Source: Chrysaora quinquecirrha (Eukaryota > Cnidaria > Scyphozoa > Semaeostomeae > Pelagiidae). Taken from it: 64,000 nucleotides of DNA. The notes beneath the pieces were generated by a model, which was not told the origin of the DNA, did not search any database, and saw only the letters and a program-made list of their open reading frames with translations. The position numbers were made by a program, and so were the translations under genes. Position 1 is the first letter of the stretch. Each line of letters opens with the position of its first letter. Below, one piece after another: positions 24,738-47,000 of the stretch. Location: NCBI GenBank assembly GCA_014526335.1, contig JACTAT010000178.1:140501-204500 (forward strand), written 5' to 3'.

Positions 24738-25237
24738 NNNNNNNNNNNNNNNNNNNNNNNNNNNNNNNNNNNNNNNNNNNNNNNNNNNNNNNNNNNNNNN
24801 NNNNNNNNNNNNNNNNNNNNNNNNNNNNNNNNNNNNNNNNNNNNNNNNNNNNNNNNNNNNNNNNNNNNNNNNNNNNNNNNNNNNNNNNNNNNNNNNNNNN
24901 NNNNNNNNNNNNNNNNNNNNNNNNNNNNNNNNNNNNNNNNNNNNNNNNNNNNNNNNNNNNNNNNNNNNNNNNNNNNNNNNNNNNNNNNNNNNNNNNNNNN
25001 NNNNNNNNNNNNNNNNNNNNNNNNNNNNNNNNNNNNNNNNNNNNNNNNNNNNNNNNNNNNNNNNNNNNNNNNNNNNNNNNNNNNNNNNNNNNNNNNNNNN
25101 NNNNNNNNNNNNNNNNNNNNNNNNNNNNNNNNNNNNNNNNNNNNNNNNNNNNNNNNNNNNNNNNNNNNNNNNNNNNNNNNNNNNNNNNNNNNNNNNNNNN
25201 NNNNNNNNNNNNNNNNNNNNNNNNNNNNNNNNNNNNN
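24738..25237. other. Assembly gap of exactly 500 N
   Basis: The round length indicates a placeholder, not a measured size. The left flank is (TTTGATTC)n and the right flank is (ATC)n-rich, so the two sides are different repeats. Confidence 0.99.
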
Positions 25238-26530
25238 AATTATTACTATAATAATCTCAACCATAATCAGCGTCATCATTTTCATAACCTTCACGATAAT
25301 AATCACCATCAAAGTCAGCATCGTCAGTTTCATTATAACCATCACAATTACTTTATCGTCATAACTTCATCATTTATCATCATCAATCATTATCTTCATC
25401 GTTTTAATATATCAGTTTCTTCAACGCAATCATCAATGACATCATAATTTTCATCATCTCTTATAATCTATATCATCATCAAAATCAACACCGTCATCAT
25501 CATTATAATCATCCTGACCAACATCATCATTGCTTTCATTACCATAATCATTGTCATTATAATCACTATCATCGTCATCGTCACAATCACAGTCAGTACC
25601 ACCAATCTTATCATCAACATAAAAATCATTATCACTACCAACACTACCTTGATCATGACTTTCATCAACAACATCATTATCATCATCATCATCATTATCA
25701 TGATCATCATAATCAACGTTGTCATTTTAATTATCATAATAATCAGCATTGTGATAATCAACATCATAATCACAATCAATATCACAATCATTGTCATCAT
25801 CATTACAAACAACAAAAAATTTAGTGCAATGAAGAACCCATGATCAGTTGGTGGTGCATGATATCTCTTCCGCATAGGAATTCTCGGAACAGGTCTGTGG
25901 ATATCAAATCATCATTTCATGGGTACAGTTATTAAAAGACCTACATATAATTCAGACAAGGTATTATCGCTTACCCGTGGGTTCATGCATGATGAATCTC
26001 CAAAACAGAATTCTCTCAACCTTCTCAGGCAAAGGCTCAGCCTAAAAATCAAAATTAAAAGATCACATATTGCAGAAAAGTTATCAATATCACAGCCAAT
26101 ATCATCATCATTATAACCATAATCATAATCACAATTGCACAATCGTCATCATCATCATCAGCACCATCACAACATCAACATCATTCTTATCATCATCGTA
26201 ATCAACATAATCTTGATCATGATCATCATAACATCATCATGATCATCATAATCACCATCATCATTATCATCATCATCAGAATTATAATCACAATCATTAT
26301 CATCATAATCAAATTCATCAACATCTTATCATCATCATAATCAACATGATCTTGATCATGATTATCAAACCATCATCATCATAATCATTGTCAGCAGCAG
26401 CGGCAACAGAAGTAAAAATTCATAATCACAACTACAATCACGATCATCGTCGTGACCATCACAATAATCATGATCCAAAACATCATCAGCATCATCATAA
26501 TCAACATAATCATACAACATTTAAATTCAA
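25238..26530. repeat. (ATC)n-rich microsatellite region
   Basis: Imperfect ATCATCATA/ATAATCATC repeats cover the stretch and are interrupted by two copies of the 87-bp hairpin repeat (25837 and 26543). Poly-Ile/Met frames are artefacts. Confidence 0.9.
25837..25923 (+). repeat. Dispersed ~87-bp hairpin repeat, copy 3
   Basis: It reads CCCATGATCAGTTGGTGG, GCATGATATC, CTTCCGCA, TCTCGGAACAGG, GTGGATATC and TCATTTCATGGG in order. Pairing CCCATGA/TCATGGG, GGTGGT/ATCATC (with two G-U), GATATC/GATATC and TTCCG/CGGAA gives one long hairpin in this orientation. Confidence 0.9.
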
Positions 26531-26542
26531 AGCAATAAAAAA

Positions 26543-26629
26543 CCCATGATCAGTTGGTGGTGCATGATATCTCTTCCGCATTAGATTTCTCAGAACAGGT
26601 CTGTGGATATCAAATCATCATTTCATGGG
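26543..26629 (+). repeat. Dispersed ~87-bp hairpin repeat, copy 4
   Basis: This copy nearly matches copy 3 and has the same CCCATGA/TCATGGG ends. It sits in the same (ATC)n tract about 700 bases further right, in the same orientation. Confidence 0.9.
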
Positions 26630-27084
26630 TAGAATAACTTTCTTAGATGCTAAAAATAGTCTTGCAATACTTCTAAAATTACAAAGAGTGAATTCAGATA
26701 TTCACTACTAATGGTGGCATGAGCAGAGAAACTCGGCGGCTCTATATCAGACTGTCAGAGATAATTTCTGAAAAACATAAGCTATCTTTTGGTGAAACTT
26801 CGGCTTGGGTGAAAAGAAAAATTTGTTTCAGTCTGCTTAGATCAACTGTCATGTGCAAAAGAGGATCTCGTTCCCGCAAATTTGCCATCCCAGTGGGAGA
26901 GATTGGATACATTATGCTGGTCAACAGTGCTGCAACCATTCAGCCATAAATTGGGACAGTTTTAGTTGATAAATTGGGATGTTTTAGTTGATTTTATTCT
27001 TTTATTCAAAGCCTAGGTAATTCTGGTACAAAATATTCTATCAATTTAAAAAAAAAGAAGAAAAAAAATGTATCCTGGCAACTA

Positions 27085-38124
<11,040 letters not shown>

Positions 38125-39020
38125 CTTTATTAAGTTCTTCTGAGGCTAATTAACGTTTATACAAGTTTTAAAATGGTTTCTGCGATCAGTAAAAAGACGA
38201 AATTCTCTGTTTTTTAGTCTGAATAATTTGCCCCAGTTTGTCCATTCGCCCTCGCAGACAAAAAACAAGAACGTCTCGTTTCTATCAACGCGGGGGTTGT
38301 TTGAAGCAGATGGTTGCCCCCCGTTTTTCAAAGTATTGAGAATTTACTTTTTGATCACGATTCCAAGATGCGAAAATTCGAATTTTCACGAAATTATTCC
38401 GAAAATCCGCATTATATTACTCTTGTAACTTTATTTCAAGATCTTTCGTGAATCTTTTATAATATTTGGCGCGAAAAAAGTATTTTTCCGTCAATTTTTT
38501 CGCCGTCACTAGAACTAAATTCTCTTTTCGATCCCGGCATCCCTCTAGATCACAGAACACAATAGTCCTGCGTCATTTCTCACGTGATGTTATTTGTTAT
38601 TTTCTTACACATATTATTCATTATATATTCATTATATATTTGATTATATGATATTAGTTAGTACAACATTAGGTCTTACCGTACTTTATAGGTATTGTAC
38701 TCTGAAAAAAGCAAAAGAATTTGCTCAATTTCGTCTTGCTTTCATCTGTTTAGCAAGGGTCGTCAAGCTGTCCAGATTAACAGTGCTGTCTCGGACACAT
38801 ATTAACGGACATTATAGCTACACTGACCACGGTACAAAAATGGTCGAACGAACACGAAGAATCAACCGAACCGCTCTAAGATTCACTTCTCTTATGTTCC
38901 AATACACGCTATAGTGAACCCAAGGTGGATTTGCATTACAGAAAAAAACCCGCACATAAGAACCTTCACTTTATTTGTTAAGAACCTAGACACTAGAATT
39001 ATATATTATCTACCCACAAA

Positions 39021-39506
39021 ATTAGAGGCCTCCCTGCGTGATGCGTTATTGAACCATTTTTCATGCGTGATTTGGTGAAACGATAAATTTTTGCGCGTGA
39101 ATGGGTGAATCTAAACTCCTGCGTGTTGCGTGAAATGCTTTGTAACGGCTCGTGTTTTCGTGATTAGCAGTATTCGCCGCATAATTGAGAGGTTGCTTGA
39201 ATGCAGGAATGGGCCCTTTTATCCATCGAGCATTGTCAGCTAACTATATTTTTGTCGTTCTCTCACATGATGAATTAATTAAGTCCCTTAAAATCTTAAC
39301 TTTGTGTGTTCCCAGTGTTACAAACTCGTCGTGCAAAGAATTTTTCGAAGCCAATCATTTAGATATACAAAGTTTAGCAGTCTGAATACAGATCCTGCTC
39401 AATTCGGGGAGCAACGCCTGAAGTTGTAGGTGATAGTGACTGCGTGAATCGTCGAAAAATTGCGCATGGTTGCGTGATGTGGCACCCCCCTTGGGGGGCC
39501 TCAATT
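39021..39506. mobile_element. Probable TIR element with TTAGAGGCCTCC ends
   Basis: Left TTAGAGGCCTCCCTGCGTGATGCG and right GCGTGATGTGGCACCCCCC..GGGGGGCCTCAATTAA are roughly inverted, with many TGCGTGA phrases at both ends. Non-coding. Confidence 0.5.
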
Positions 39507-39981
39507 AAAGGGACTCCGATCACTCATTGGGTGGACTTGCTCAAGTCGTCTTTTACAGAATGGACTTTGATAGTCTCTTTCATTCTACAATCTTGGACAA
39601 AATATATCCGGACTGTTTGTTATCGAAGTCAACATTCCACCCCCCCCCCCCCACGAATCAATGTTGTTGTATTGTAAGAGTTCAAGGAGAATGCCTCTGC
39701 TCCCATAACAACATTGATCTTCGGGGGAGGGGGTTTGGAAAAGTTATCAGATGTCCAAGATTGTAGACCACTCACTAAGGTTTTAATGCAACAAGCTCTG
39801 GGGTTAACCTTTTTTATGGACTTTAAAAACATCGAATTTATAACATGGAGAGGCAAGGGCCTGCTTAAGCTGCTAATTCTTGAATATGCTTTATTCTTCC
39901 TTGCAATTGCTTGAGACCCTCTTTTAAGAGCCTTCACCCTGACTATGGTATACACCTCACCTCATTCAGGACCTCATTGCG

Positions 39982-40379
39982 TACACTCTTTTTTTATAAG
40001 AATACTATAAATGTTTTCCAGCCTCGATATTCATAAGAAATGTTCGTTTTCAGCATGAATATATTCATAAAGTATTCTTCTTTCAAACCTGATGGTTTTA
40101 GGGGAACATAGTTTAAAGAAAAGTCATCTCATTACGAGGAAATGGTAGAGCGAAAGATAAATTGAACTTTTATAACAATAAGAATGTCATTTCCACTTTA
40201 ACAATCATGTAGTTTCGTTCTTACATTGCAAAAAAACATTGCAAAACAGGCATCTGCTGAAAAATGAGACACAAATATGAGAGCTGACGCTGAGCAATAT
40301 TCTTACAATATTCTTAAAAATAGGATGATTCTGAGTCTCAATATTCTTATAAAGAATATTCTTATAAAAAAAGAGTGTA
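39982..40379. mobile_element. MITE with TACACTCTTTTTTTATAAG ends
   Basis: The ends are TACACTCTTTTTTTATAAG and CTTATAAAAAAAGAGTGTA, with ATATTC-rich subterminal repeats. It shares the terminal pattern of the TACACGC group but has a different interior. Confidence 0.8.
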
Positions 40380-40458
40380 AGAACATAAGGCTGTATTCAA
40401 AACCTTAACGTTCTGATGTGCAGGTTTTTTACTGTACCAATAACCTATACCCTGACTT

Positions 40459-40809
40459 AGGTCCCGTATACACGGATGCGATTTCAAATGAAAACGCAAT
40501 GATTTCTTTGAGTTTTCACCTCCCGTCTACACGACACCGGTAAATCTGCGACAGAAAACGCAAACTTTTGAAAACGGTTTCCAGAGTGGAATCTTTTGAA
40601 AACGCAATTTTCCCGTGAGACACCAAAAAAGCTAACATTTGAAAACGATGCAGCAAAAACGATTACTTTCTGTGGTTAATTAGTATTGAATTTCAAAATT
40701 TACAGTTAGGAAACGTGATGTCATCGTTTTTTTGTGGACAGCGAAAACGTTGTGAAAACGCTCGTGTGAAAACGCAACTTTTTGAAAACGTATCCGTGTA
40801 GACGTAGCC
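40459..40809. mobile_element. MITE with CCCGTATACACGGATGCG ends
   Basis: Left GGTCCCGTATACACGGATGCG and right CGTATCCGTGTAGACGTAGCC are inverted, and the inside is filled with GAAAACGCAA/TTTTGAAAACG. This CCCGT-TACACG pattern with internal AAAACG repeats is common in small DNA transposons. Confidence 0.75.
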
Positions 40810-42473
40810 TGATGCTTTACAAATGACTGTTTTTTCACATAAGTTAAATGTAGGTTCTTAGTTGTGGGTTATTACTGTAGCATTGATTCAAATTAATAAC
40901 AGGAAAGCGTTTGGAAAAAGAGCAGAATTAACCGCACATAATCATCATCATCATCATCTTCATTACCATCTTTATCAAAACCATCGTGATAAGATTCCGC
41001 ACCAGTGTCATATCAAACCGGTGTGGTACCGATATCGTGTAAACGGGGTCTTAATATCATTCATTATAAAAAAACATTCTCACAATCATCATCAAAATCA
41101 TCTTCATCATCACCACCATCACTATACTGTGCGGCCCACTTGTGTCCTAATATGTTAATTTTCATTCTGTCCATCTTTTCATGTTCTTTCACCCTCAGGG
41201 GCGCACATCCAAAATAATTTTAGATGTAGAATTTTAGAACGTAGACCGGACAGACTAAGATTTTGTGGACCGGCGGAGTCCTGTGAGTCTTGTATTATTG
41301 TATCTGATCGGTCTTTAAATCAGGCATCTCAAAGAGTTCTTCACATTCCTCGATTCCCATACCATAACGATTTATGTGCATCGTTTTCGGATAAAACGCA
41401 GTGTTGGTCCTGTACTGACAATCCTCCAATTCGGATCGGACCGAATTAAATTTGAACTTTCCTAGATTAATTAACTGTGATGGTTAGATATATCGATTCT
41501 CCTCAGAAAGACTGGACGACTTCTGATAACCTCTTATGGTCCGAAACTTTTCAAATTGATCCAATCTTTGGACCAACTACTAATCAAATTTTTAGGCCTG
41601 GCGTTGCCAGTAAGGTACAATTTTTGGACCGACTGACATTGACAAGATATTGGGGGGGGGGGCTGTCACACCCCCATAATTTACACACTTATTGCTATAA
41701 TGATGCAACCCCTATATTTCAAACCAAAGTGCATCGAGTTCAATTTTTTCTAAACCTTTATCTCTCTCTTTGTTTTAGCCAGGAAATTTGAAAACTCATA
41801 ATCCTCGCTCTTTAAAATTTCTTCTAAAGTGGATTTCCTGTCAACGTTGTAGCCAGGCGGAAAACGGTAAAAGTATGCGCTGAAGGCATTTTGAACTTTC
41901 AAAACAGTATAGAGCCGTTCAAAAATGACGTCACGCCTTTTTGAGGGTAGGGGGTACAGAGATTGTGACGTTAAGTATGTGACCGTTTTCCGATCGCTAG
42001 GATTTTTATAGATTGTGTTTTTAGAGTTTTACCTTCGTTCAATTATTACATTGTTACTAGTTTTATACTCTTTTATCAAATATATTAATGGTTGGCTTAT
42101 ATTAGCTGTATTGTAAATTTTTACTGTACATTTTAGCTATTTTTCATGCCAACAGTGTAAATAAAGGAATAATAATAATAATAATAATCAGTGATAGTGC
42201 GCGACAAGGGGGAGGGAGGGGATCAAAATCTGTCAAAATTTGCATGACGTCATTTTTGAACGGCCCCTATATTTACGGATACGCTTTTCTATGAAAGTTG
42301 AAGCAAAGTGGATATTGGGTAGACCGAAACTATCGGTAGTGTACCGCTCACAGTTTTCTGTGGATACCGTGAAGAGGAAATTCACCATTAGTCACTAACA
42401 GACTCGGCCATTTTGGAGCTGGAAAAACACAATGCTGCTGTTGTTATTAGAGTCGATCTTGGAGATTTAGGTC
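40810..42473. other. Repeat-derived stretch; LINE-type 3' end at about 42000-42190
   Basis: A short (CAT)n run lies at 40940-41130. At 42150-42189 the sequence GTAAATAAAGGAATAATAATAATAATAATAATC has the form of a retrotransposon 3' tail. The upstream sequence (41220-41640) may belong to the same dead element, but no domain can be read. Confidence 0.35.
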
Positions 42474-42866
42474 TTGGCCAAACGATCAATCATTGTTGGT
42501 CCAGCATTTGAAGTTTGCTCATCAAGCAAAATGTTTGACCGCTTGGCCACGTCCGAAAACATTGCTCGTCCAACAAGCAAAAATTGTTTTTGAACTTTTT
42601 CAGAAACATCACGCCACAAATTTTGCTTACTTTTTCTTGTCAAGCAATGTTTGATCGTTTGGCCGCCTTTCCAACATTGTTTGTCAAACATTTCTTTTGT
42701 TATTGACAAACTGCAACAACTTGCAATATTTCAGCATCTAGCAACATTTCTTAGCGCAACAATGCGTTCGTACTTGCGCATTAGCAATAACTTCGTGCTT
42801 TGTTATTCCAAAGTGTTTGACAGCAATGTTTTTGAACGTGGCCAAACCATCAAACATTTGTTGTAA
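42474..42866. mobile_element. MITE with GGCCAAACGATCAA ends
   Basis: The left end is CTTGGCCAAACGATCAATCATT. Interior blocks CAAGCAAAATGTTTGACCG and GTCAAGCAATGTTTGATCG mirror one another, and the right end is GTGGCCAAACCATCAAACATT. The copy at 45346-45683 shares the middle (TTTTGCTTACTTTT, CTTTCCAACATTG). Confidence 0.7.
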
Positions 42867-42960
42867 ACCAAATTTTAATCGTTGCAGAGCCGGGAAAAAG
42901 TTACGGTCACACAGTCAAGAACCGGAGGAAGGTCAATTACAGTAGAACAATAGAAAATAT

Positions 42961-43106
42961 TTATGAATAGTATAACCAGAAGCTTAAACATTATTATTAG
43001 AAAACAAACGAGAGATAAACAAACAATTAGTCAATAAACAAACAATTGTCATCTCTCGTTTGTTTTCTAATAATAATGTTTAAGCTTCTGGTTATACTAT
43101 TCATAA
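42961..43106. repeat. Long hairpin: 56-bp perfect arms, 34-base loop
   Basis: Arm 42961-43016 (starts TTATGAATAGTATAACC) is the exact inverse of 43051-43106. The loop repeats AACAAACAATT. A right-arm copy with part of the loop lies at 59763-59836. Confidence 0.85.
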
Positions 43107-43256
43107 TTAAGTTGTATGCCCGATTGGATATATTTTAATAGAAAATATGTTGCCACATCCACACTCGTTTTTCATTGTTAAACGAGGAAGGTTTTCAGGT
43201 AGAGGTATCTTTGTCTAGAGGAAGTTTGAACACTTTTCTGGACTCTGCAAGAGCAA

Positions 43257-43768
43257 GGGCCTGGCTAAACTAGGAGACATGTCTCGCGCGACACTGTCGA
43301 GAGACTTGTCCCCTCGATGTCTCCCAGTTTAGCAACCTCGGAAACTTGGTAGCGCGCGACAAAACTTGTAGCGAGAGACGCGCAAATGTTTCTGGGAGAC
43401 AACAGAAACATTTCTTATCTCCACGACTAGAGGGAGATGTTGCTTGCTTGTAACTCGCATGTTTAACCACCCTGGAAGACATGGCGAATTCAATGTCGCG
43501 CGCAACATGTCTCCTAGTTTAGCCATAGCTTCAAACTTGGTTGAGCTTTGGAGCATAAAGCTATTGCTAAACTAGGAGACTTGTCGCGCGCGACACTGTA
43601 TTCGGCGTGTTTCTCTGGGTGGCTAAAAATGCGAATAACATGAGAGAAATTTGTCTCTCGACTCATAAATTACAAATTTGTCGCGCGACAAAGAACTTGG
43701 AGATATCGAGGGGACATGTCACCCGCGACTATATTGCGCACGACATGTCTCCACGTTTGGCCTGGCCT
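43257..43768. mobile_element. MITE with GGGCCTGGCTAAACTAGGAGACA ends
   Basis: It has inverted ends (left GGCCTGGCTAAACTAGGAGA; right TCTCCACGTTTGGCCTGGCC) and many internal GTCGCGCGAC and ACATGTCTCC phrases in both orientations. A fragment lies at 47128-47205. Confidence 0.75.
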
Positions 43769-43937
43769 TAGCATGTGGATATAGCCAGACTGGGAAGGCT
43801 AGGGCCGCTAAAACCCTACACGAGCGCCAAAACCAGTTCTATCATTCCGAAAATGTCACTCAGCGAATTGAACTAACATTAAAAATTAAAAGAAGTGAAC
43901 TTCAAAGGAGAAATGAAAACACTGGTACATCCCTCTG

Positions 43938-43943
43938 TTTATT
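43938..43943 (-). promoter_or_regulatory. Poly(A) signal of SSR3
   Basis: AATAAA on the minus strand, 112 bases after the SSR3 stop codon. Confidence 0.65.
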
Positions 43944-44054
43944 ATCAAATAACAAATTAAATTTCTATCTTAGAAAATTGATTCTTTTCAGTTTCGTTTC
44001 ATATATCATCTGTGCTTCGTCTGTAGTTGTTACATAAAAGTTCCACAATTTCTT

Positions 44055-47000
44055 TTACGAACCAGTTGAAAACAAGGCGACGAGACCTGCAGCCAATCCA
44101 GTAGAGACGGTGAAATTACTGTAATCATACGTCAAGGAAAGATGAAAACTCTAGCTTTTAACTGAGTGTATAAATTTTTATGCACGAATAGCCCCTAGAC
44201 GCACGTTAGCGAATCAATACGCACTACTGTGGTGGAACTGGAAACGCACTACTGTTGTTATCTTTTTGCGTGCTGGGTGGATATGCACTACTGTGGTGGG
44301 TTATCCTGCTTGATGTGGTGGATAAGCACTACTGTGATGGGTTATTATGCTTGCTGTGGTGGTATTTTTGCATAACGTGGTGGTATTTTTGCGTTCTGTG
44401 GTGGATAAGCATTTTGGTAGTGGGTTATTGTGTTATTATGCTTGCTGCGGCGGATAAGCACTACTGTGGTGGGTTATTATGCTTGATGTGGTGGATAAGC
44501 ACTACTGTGGTGGGTTATTATGCTTGATGTGGTGGATAAGCAATACTGTGGTGGGTTATTATGCTTGCTGTGGTGGTATTTTTTGCATAACGTGGTGGTA
44601 TTTTTGCGTACTGTGGTGGATAAGCACTACTGTGGTGGGTCATTATGCTCGCTGCGGTGGATAAGCACTACTGTGATGGGTTATTGTGCTTGCTGTGGTG
44701 GTATTTTTTTGCGTAGCTACTGCTGGTGGATATGCTCTACTGTGGTGGTTTATTATGTTTTTGTGACAGCATGTTTGCGTACTGTGGTGGATATGCACTA
44801 CTATGGTGGGTTATCATGATTGATGTGCTGGGTTATTATGCTTGATGTGGTGGATTTGGTGGTTTTCTTCTTGCTTGATCTTATTACACGAGTCCCAATT
44901 ATCGCAGCTTCCATCTTTCGTTGTTGTTGTTGTCAGAAAGCTGCACAAACTGGGACTCATGGCTTTTGCACAACCTCGTACCCAGGGTAGATAGGACCTC
45001 TACGTGAACACTGCGCTGCATCATGTATCTGCTGCGGGCTGGGTTAACAACATCAACAACAGATATCCTTGGGAACGAAGTTAGGCTTTTGCATGCAAAA
45101 AAGTGGCCACTCTCCGCTAAAAAATTGGTGTAGACAATCAGATGGTTGCATTTGACTTGCTGCATTTTTACTTGCTTACTAATGTCCTCCCACTTTTATT
45201 GTGATTCGATTTTTCATCAGATCGAACGATAAATAAAACCCTATATGCGTGATCAGTTGGTGGTGCATGATATCTCTTCCGCATTGAAATTCTCGGAACA
45301 GGTCTGTGGATATCAAATCATCATTTCACGCAACCTTAAAAAAGTCTCGACCGTTGGGCCATTTCCAAAAACATTGCTCGTCCAGCATTTTTTGCTTTCG
45401 TCAAGCAAAAAATGTCTTCGAACTTTTTCAAAAACACCACGCCATAAAATTTGCTTACTTTTGCCTGTCAAGCAATGTTTGATCGGTAGGCCGTCTTTCC
45501 AACATTGCCCGTCGAACATTTCTTTTGTTATTGTCATGCTTCAACAACTTGCAACGTTTATTTTGTTCCAAAATGTTCAACAACAATGTCTATGGACGTG
45601 GCCAAACGGTCAAACATTTGTTGTAACGCAAATTTGAAATGTTTGACTAACAATGTTTGATTGTTTGGCCAGGGCATAAGTGTTTTAAGTAAGTTAAAAT
45701 AGAAAGGATACACAGTTGGTCCGAATGTCTTGAGAACATAGAATGAGGCGATGATGATCAGGAACAAATACATTGAATTGTTGTAGAAAATTGACAAGGT
45801 TGTCGCTTCTGTGTCAGAAACGTTATTTTTCTTCCACAAAATCCTGTACATAAAAGAAATAAATTTGTAAGTCTTCAAGTTGCACTAAACTTCAAAATAG
45901 CAATGAATAGGAGAAACACCTTTGAATATACCATAAAACTTATTTCATCTGCAATTCCATATCCTCAGAGTATAATTGTCTCAGAAGCAGACAGAAATGA
46001 ATCTCAGAAAATATTCAAGGGGTGTTTGCAAGTATAATAGGTAAAGGTGAAATGCTATATTTAGCACCAGGGGCTAGGATCTCCAGTAGTAGATTAACTA
46101 GTCAAGACACTGAATGTGTCTGTGATACCATTGTAGCTTGGGCTTGAACCCCAACATTGCTAAGCTTCTCTTAGGTGGCGGCTTATTTGAGGGGGGGGTT
46201 ATTTGGAGGTGGGGGTTTATTCAAGGACTTGCGTTATAACACAACTGCATCTATGCAATTAGTATCTACAGCATGCCTACATACATTCAATATGACTGTT
46301 GTATTATTACCACAGCACATTCAATACAGATTGATGGATTCTGATAAATATGGACATGTGCATGGTTTAACACACTCCCTTATAGGGTCTGAGCCCATGA
46401 TCAGATGGTGGTGCATGATGATCTATCAACATTTTCTATTCAGAACAGGTCTGTGTTTATCAAATCATCATTTCAAGGGCTCAGATGAAATCCCATTGCA
46501 TAGAAAGTTTCAGAATGCACTATGATCAAATACCCAATGGTACCATCTGCTGTGAAATCCCCTATTGAGGAATACACCATTTTTGTTTAATTAAGAATCT
46601 ACCTCAAGGACTAATTCCAAAATTTCCTTATTTATGGGCTTCTGATGAAATTGTTGTACCAAAAGTCCCTTAATAGTTCCTCAATTTTAACTGCATTTTT
46701 AGTGCAATGAATATTATAAAGAGACACTTGTCTGTCAGCAAAGCTATATACTACTCAAGGAAACATCTGACATATGCGTAACACAATTTATGTTAGTTTT
46801 TCTGCAATTGCATGAAACCAGCTTCCTAATTGCTGATTCATTCTTAGCAGTTTTATCATTAGTAGGATAAGTTCTTAAAAACTGTTCAGCCTTTTACATG
46901 TAGGTTCCTTATAAAGTGGTTCCTTATAAAAAAGGTATGTAGCTGATCAAAGTATCAGAAACAGAATCTATACCTGTCATCCTTTTCTTTTCTTGAAAGC

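Noticed and set aside
44255..44819. Trp/Cys-rich frames ([12 protein letters not shown])
   Set aside because: They are the 41-base minisatellite read in several phases inside an SSR3 intron.
45558..45711. C-terminal extension of SSR3 beyond exon 4 in the open frame
   Set aside because: It reads into a MITE; the true last exon at 44118-44055 restores the normal C-terminus with correct splice phase.
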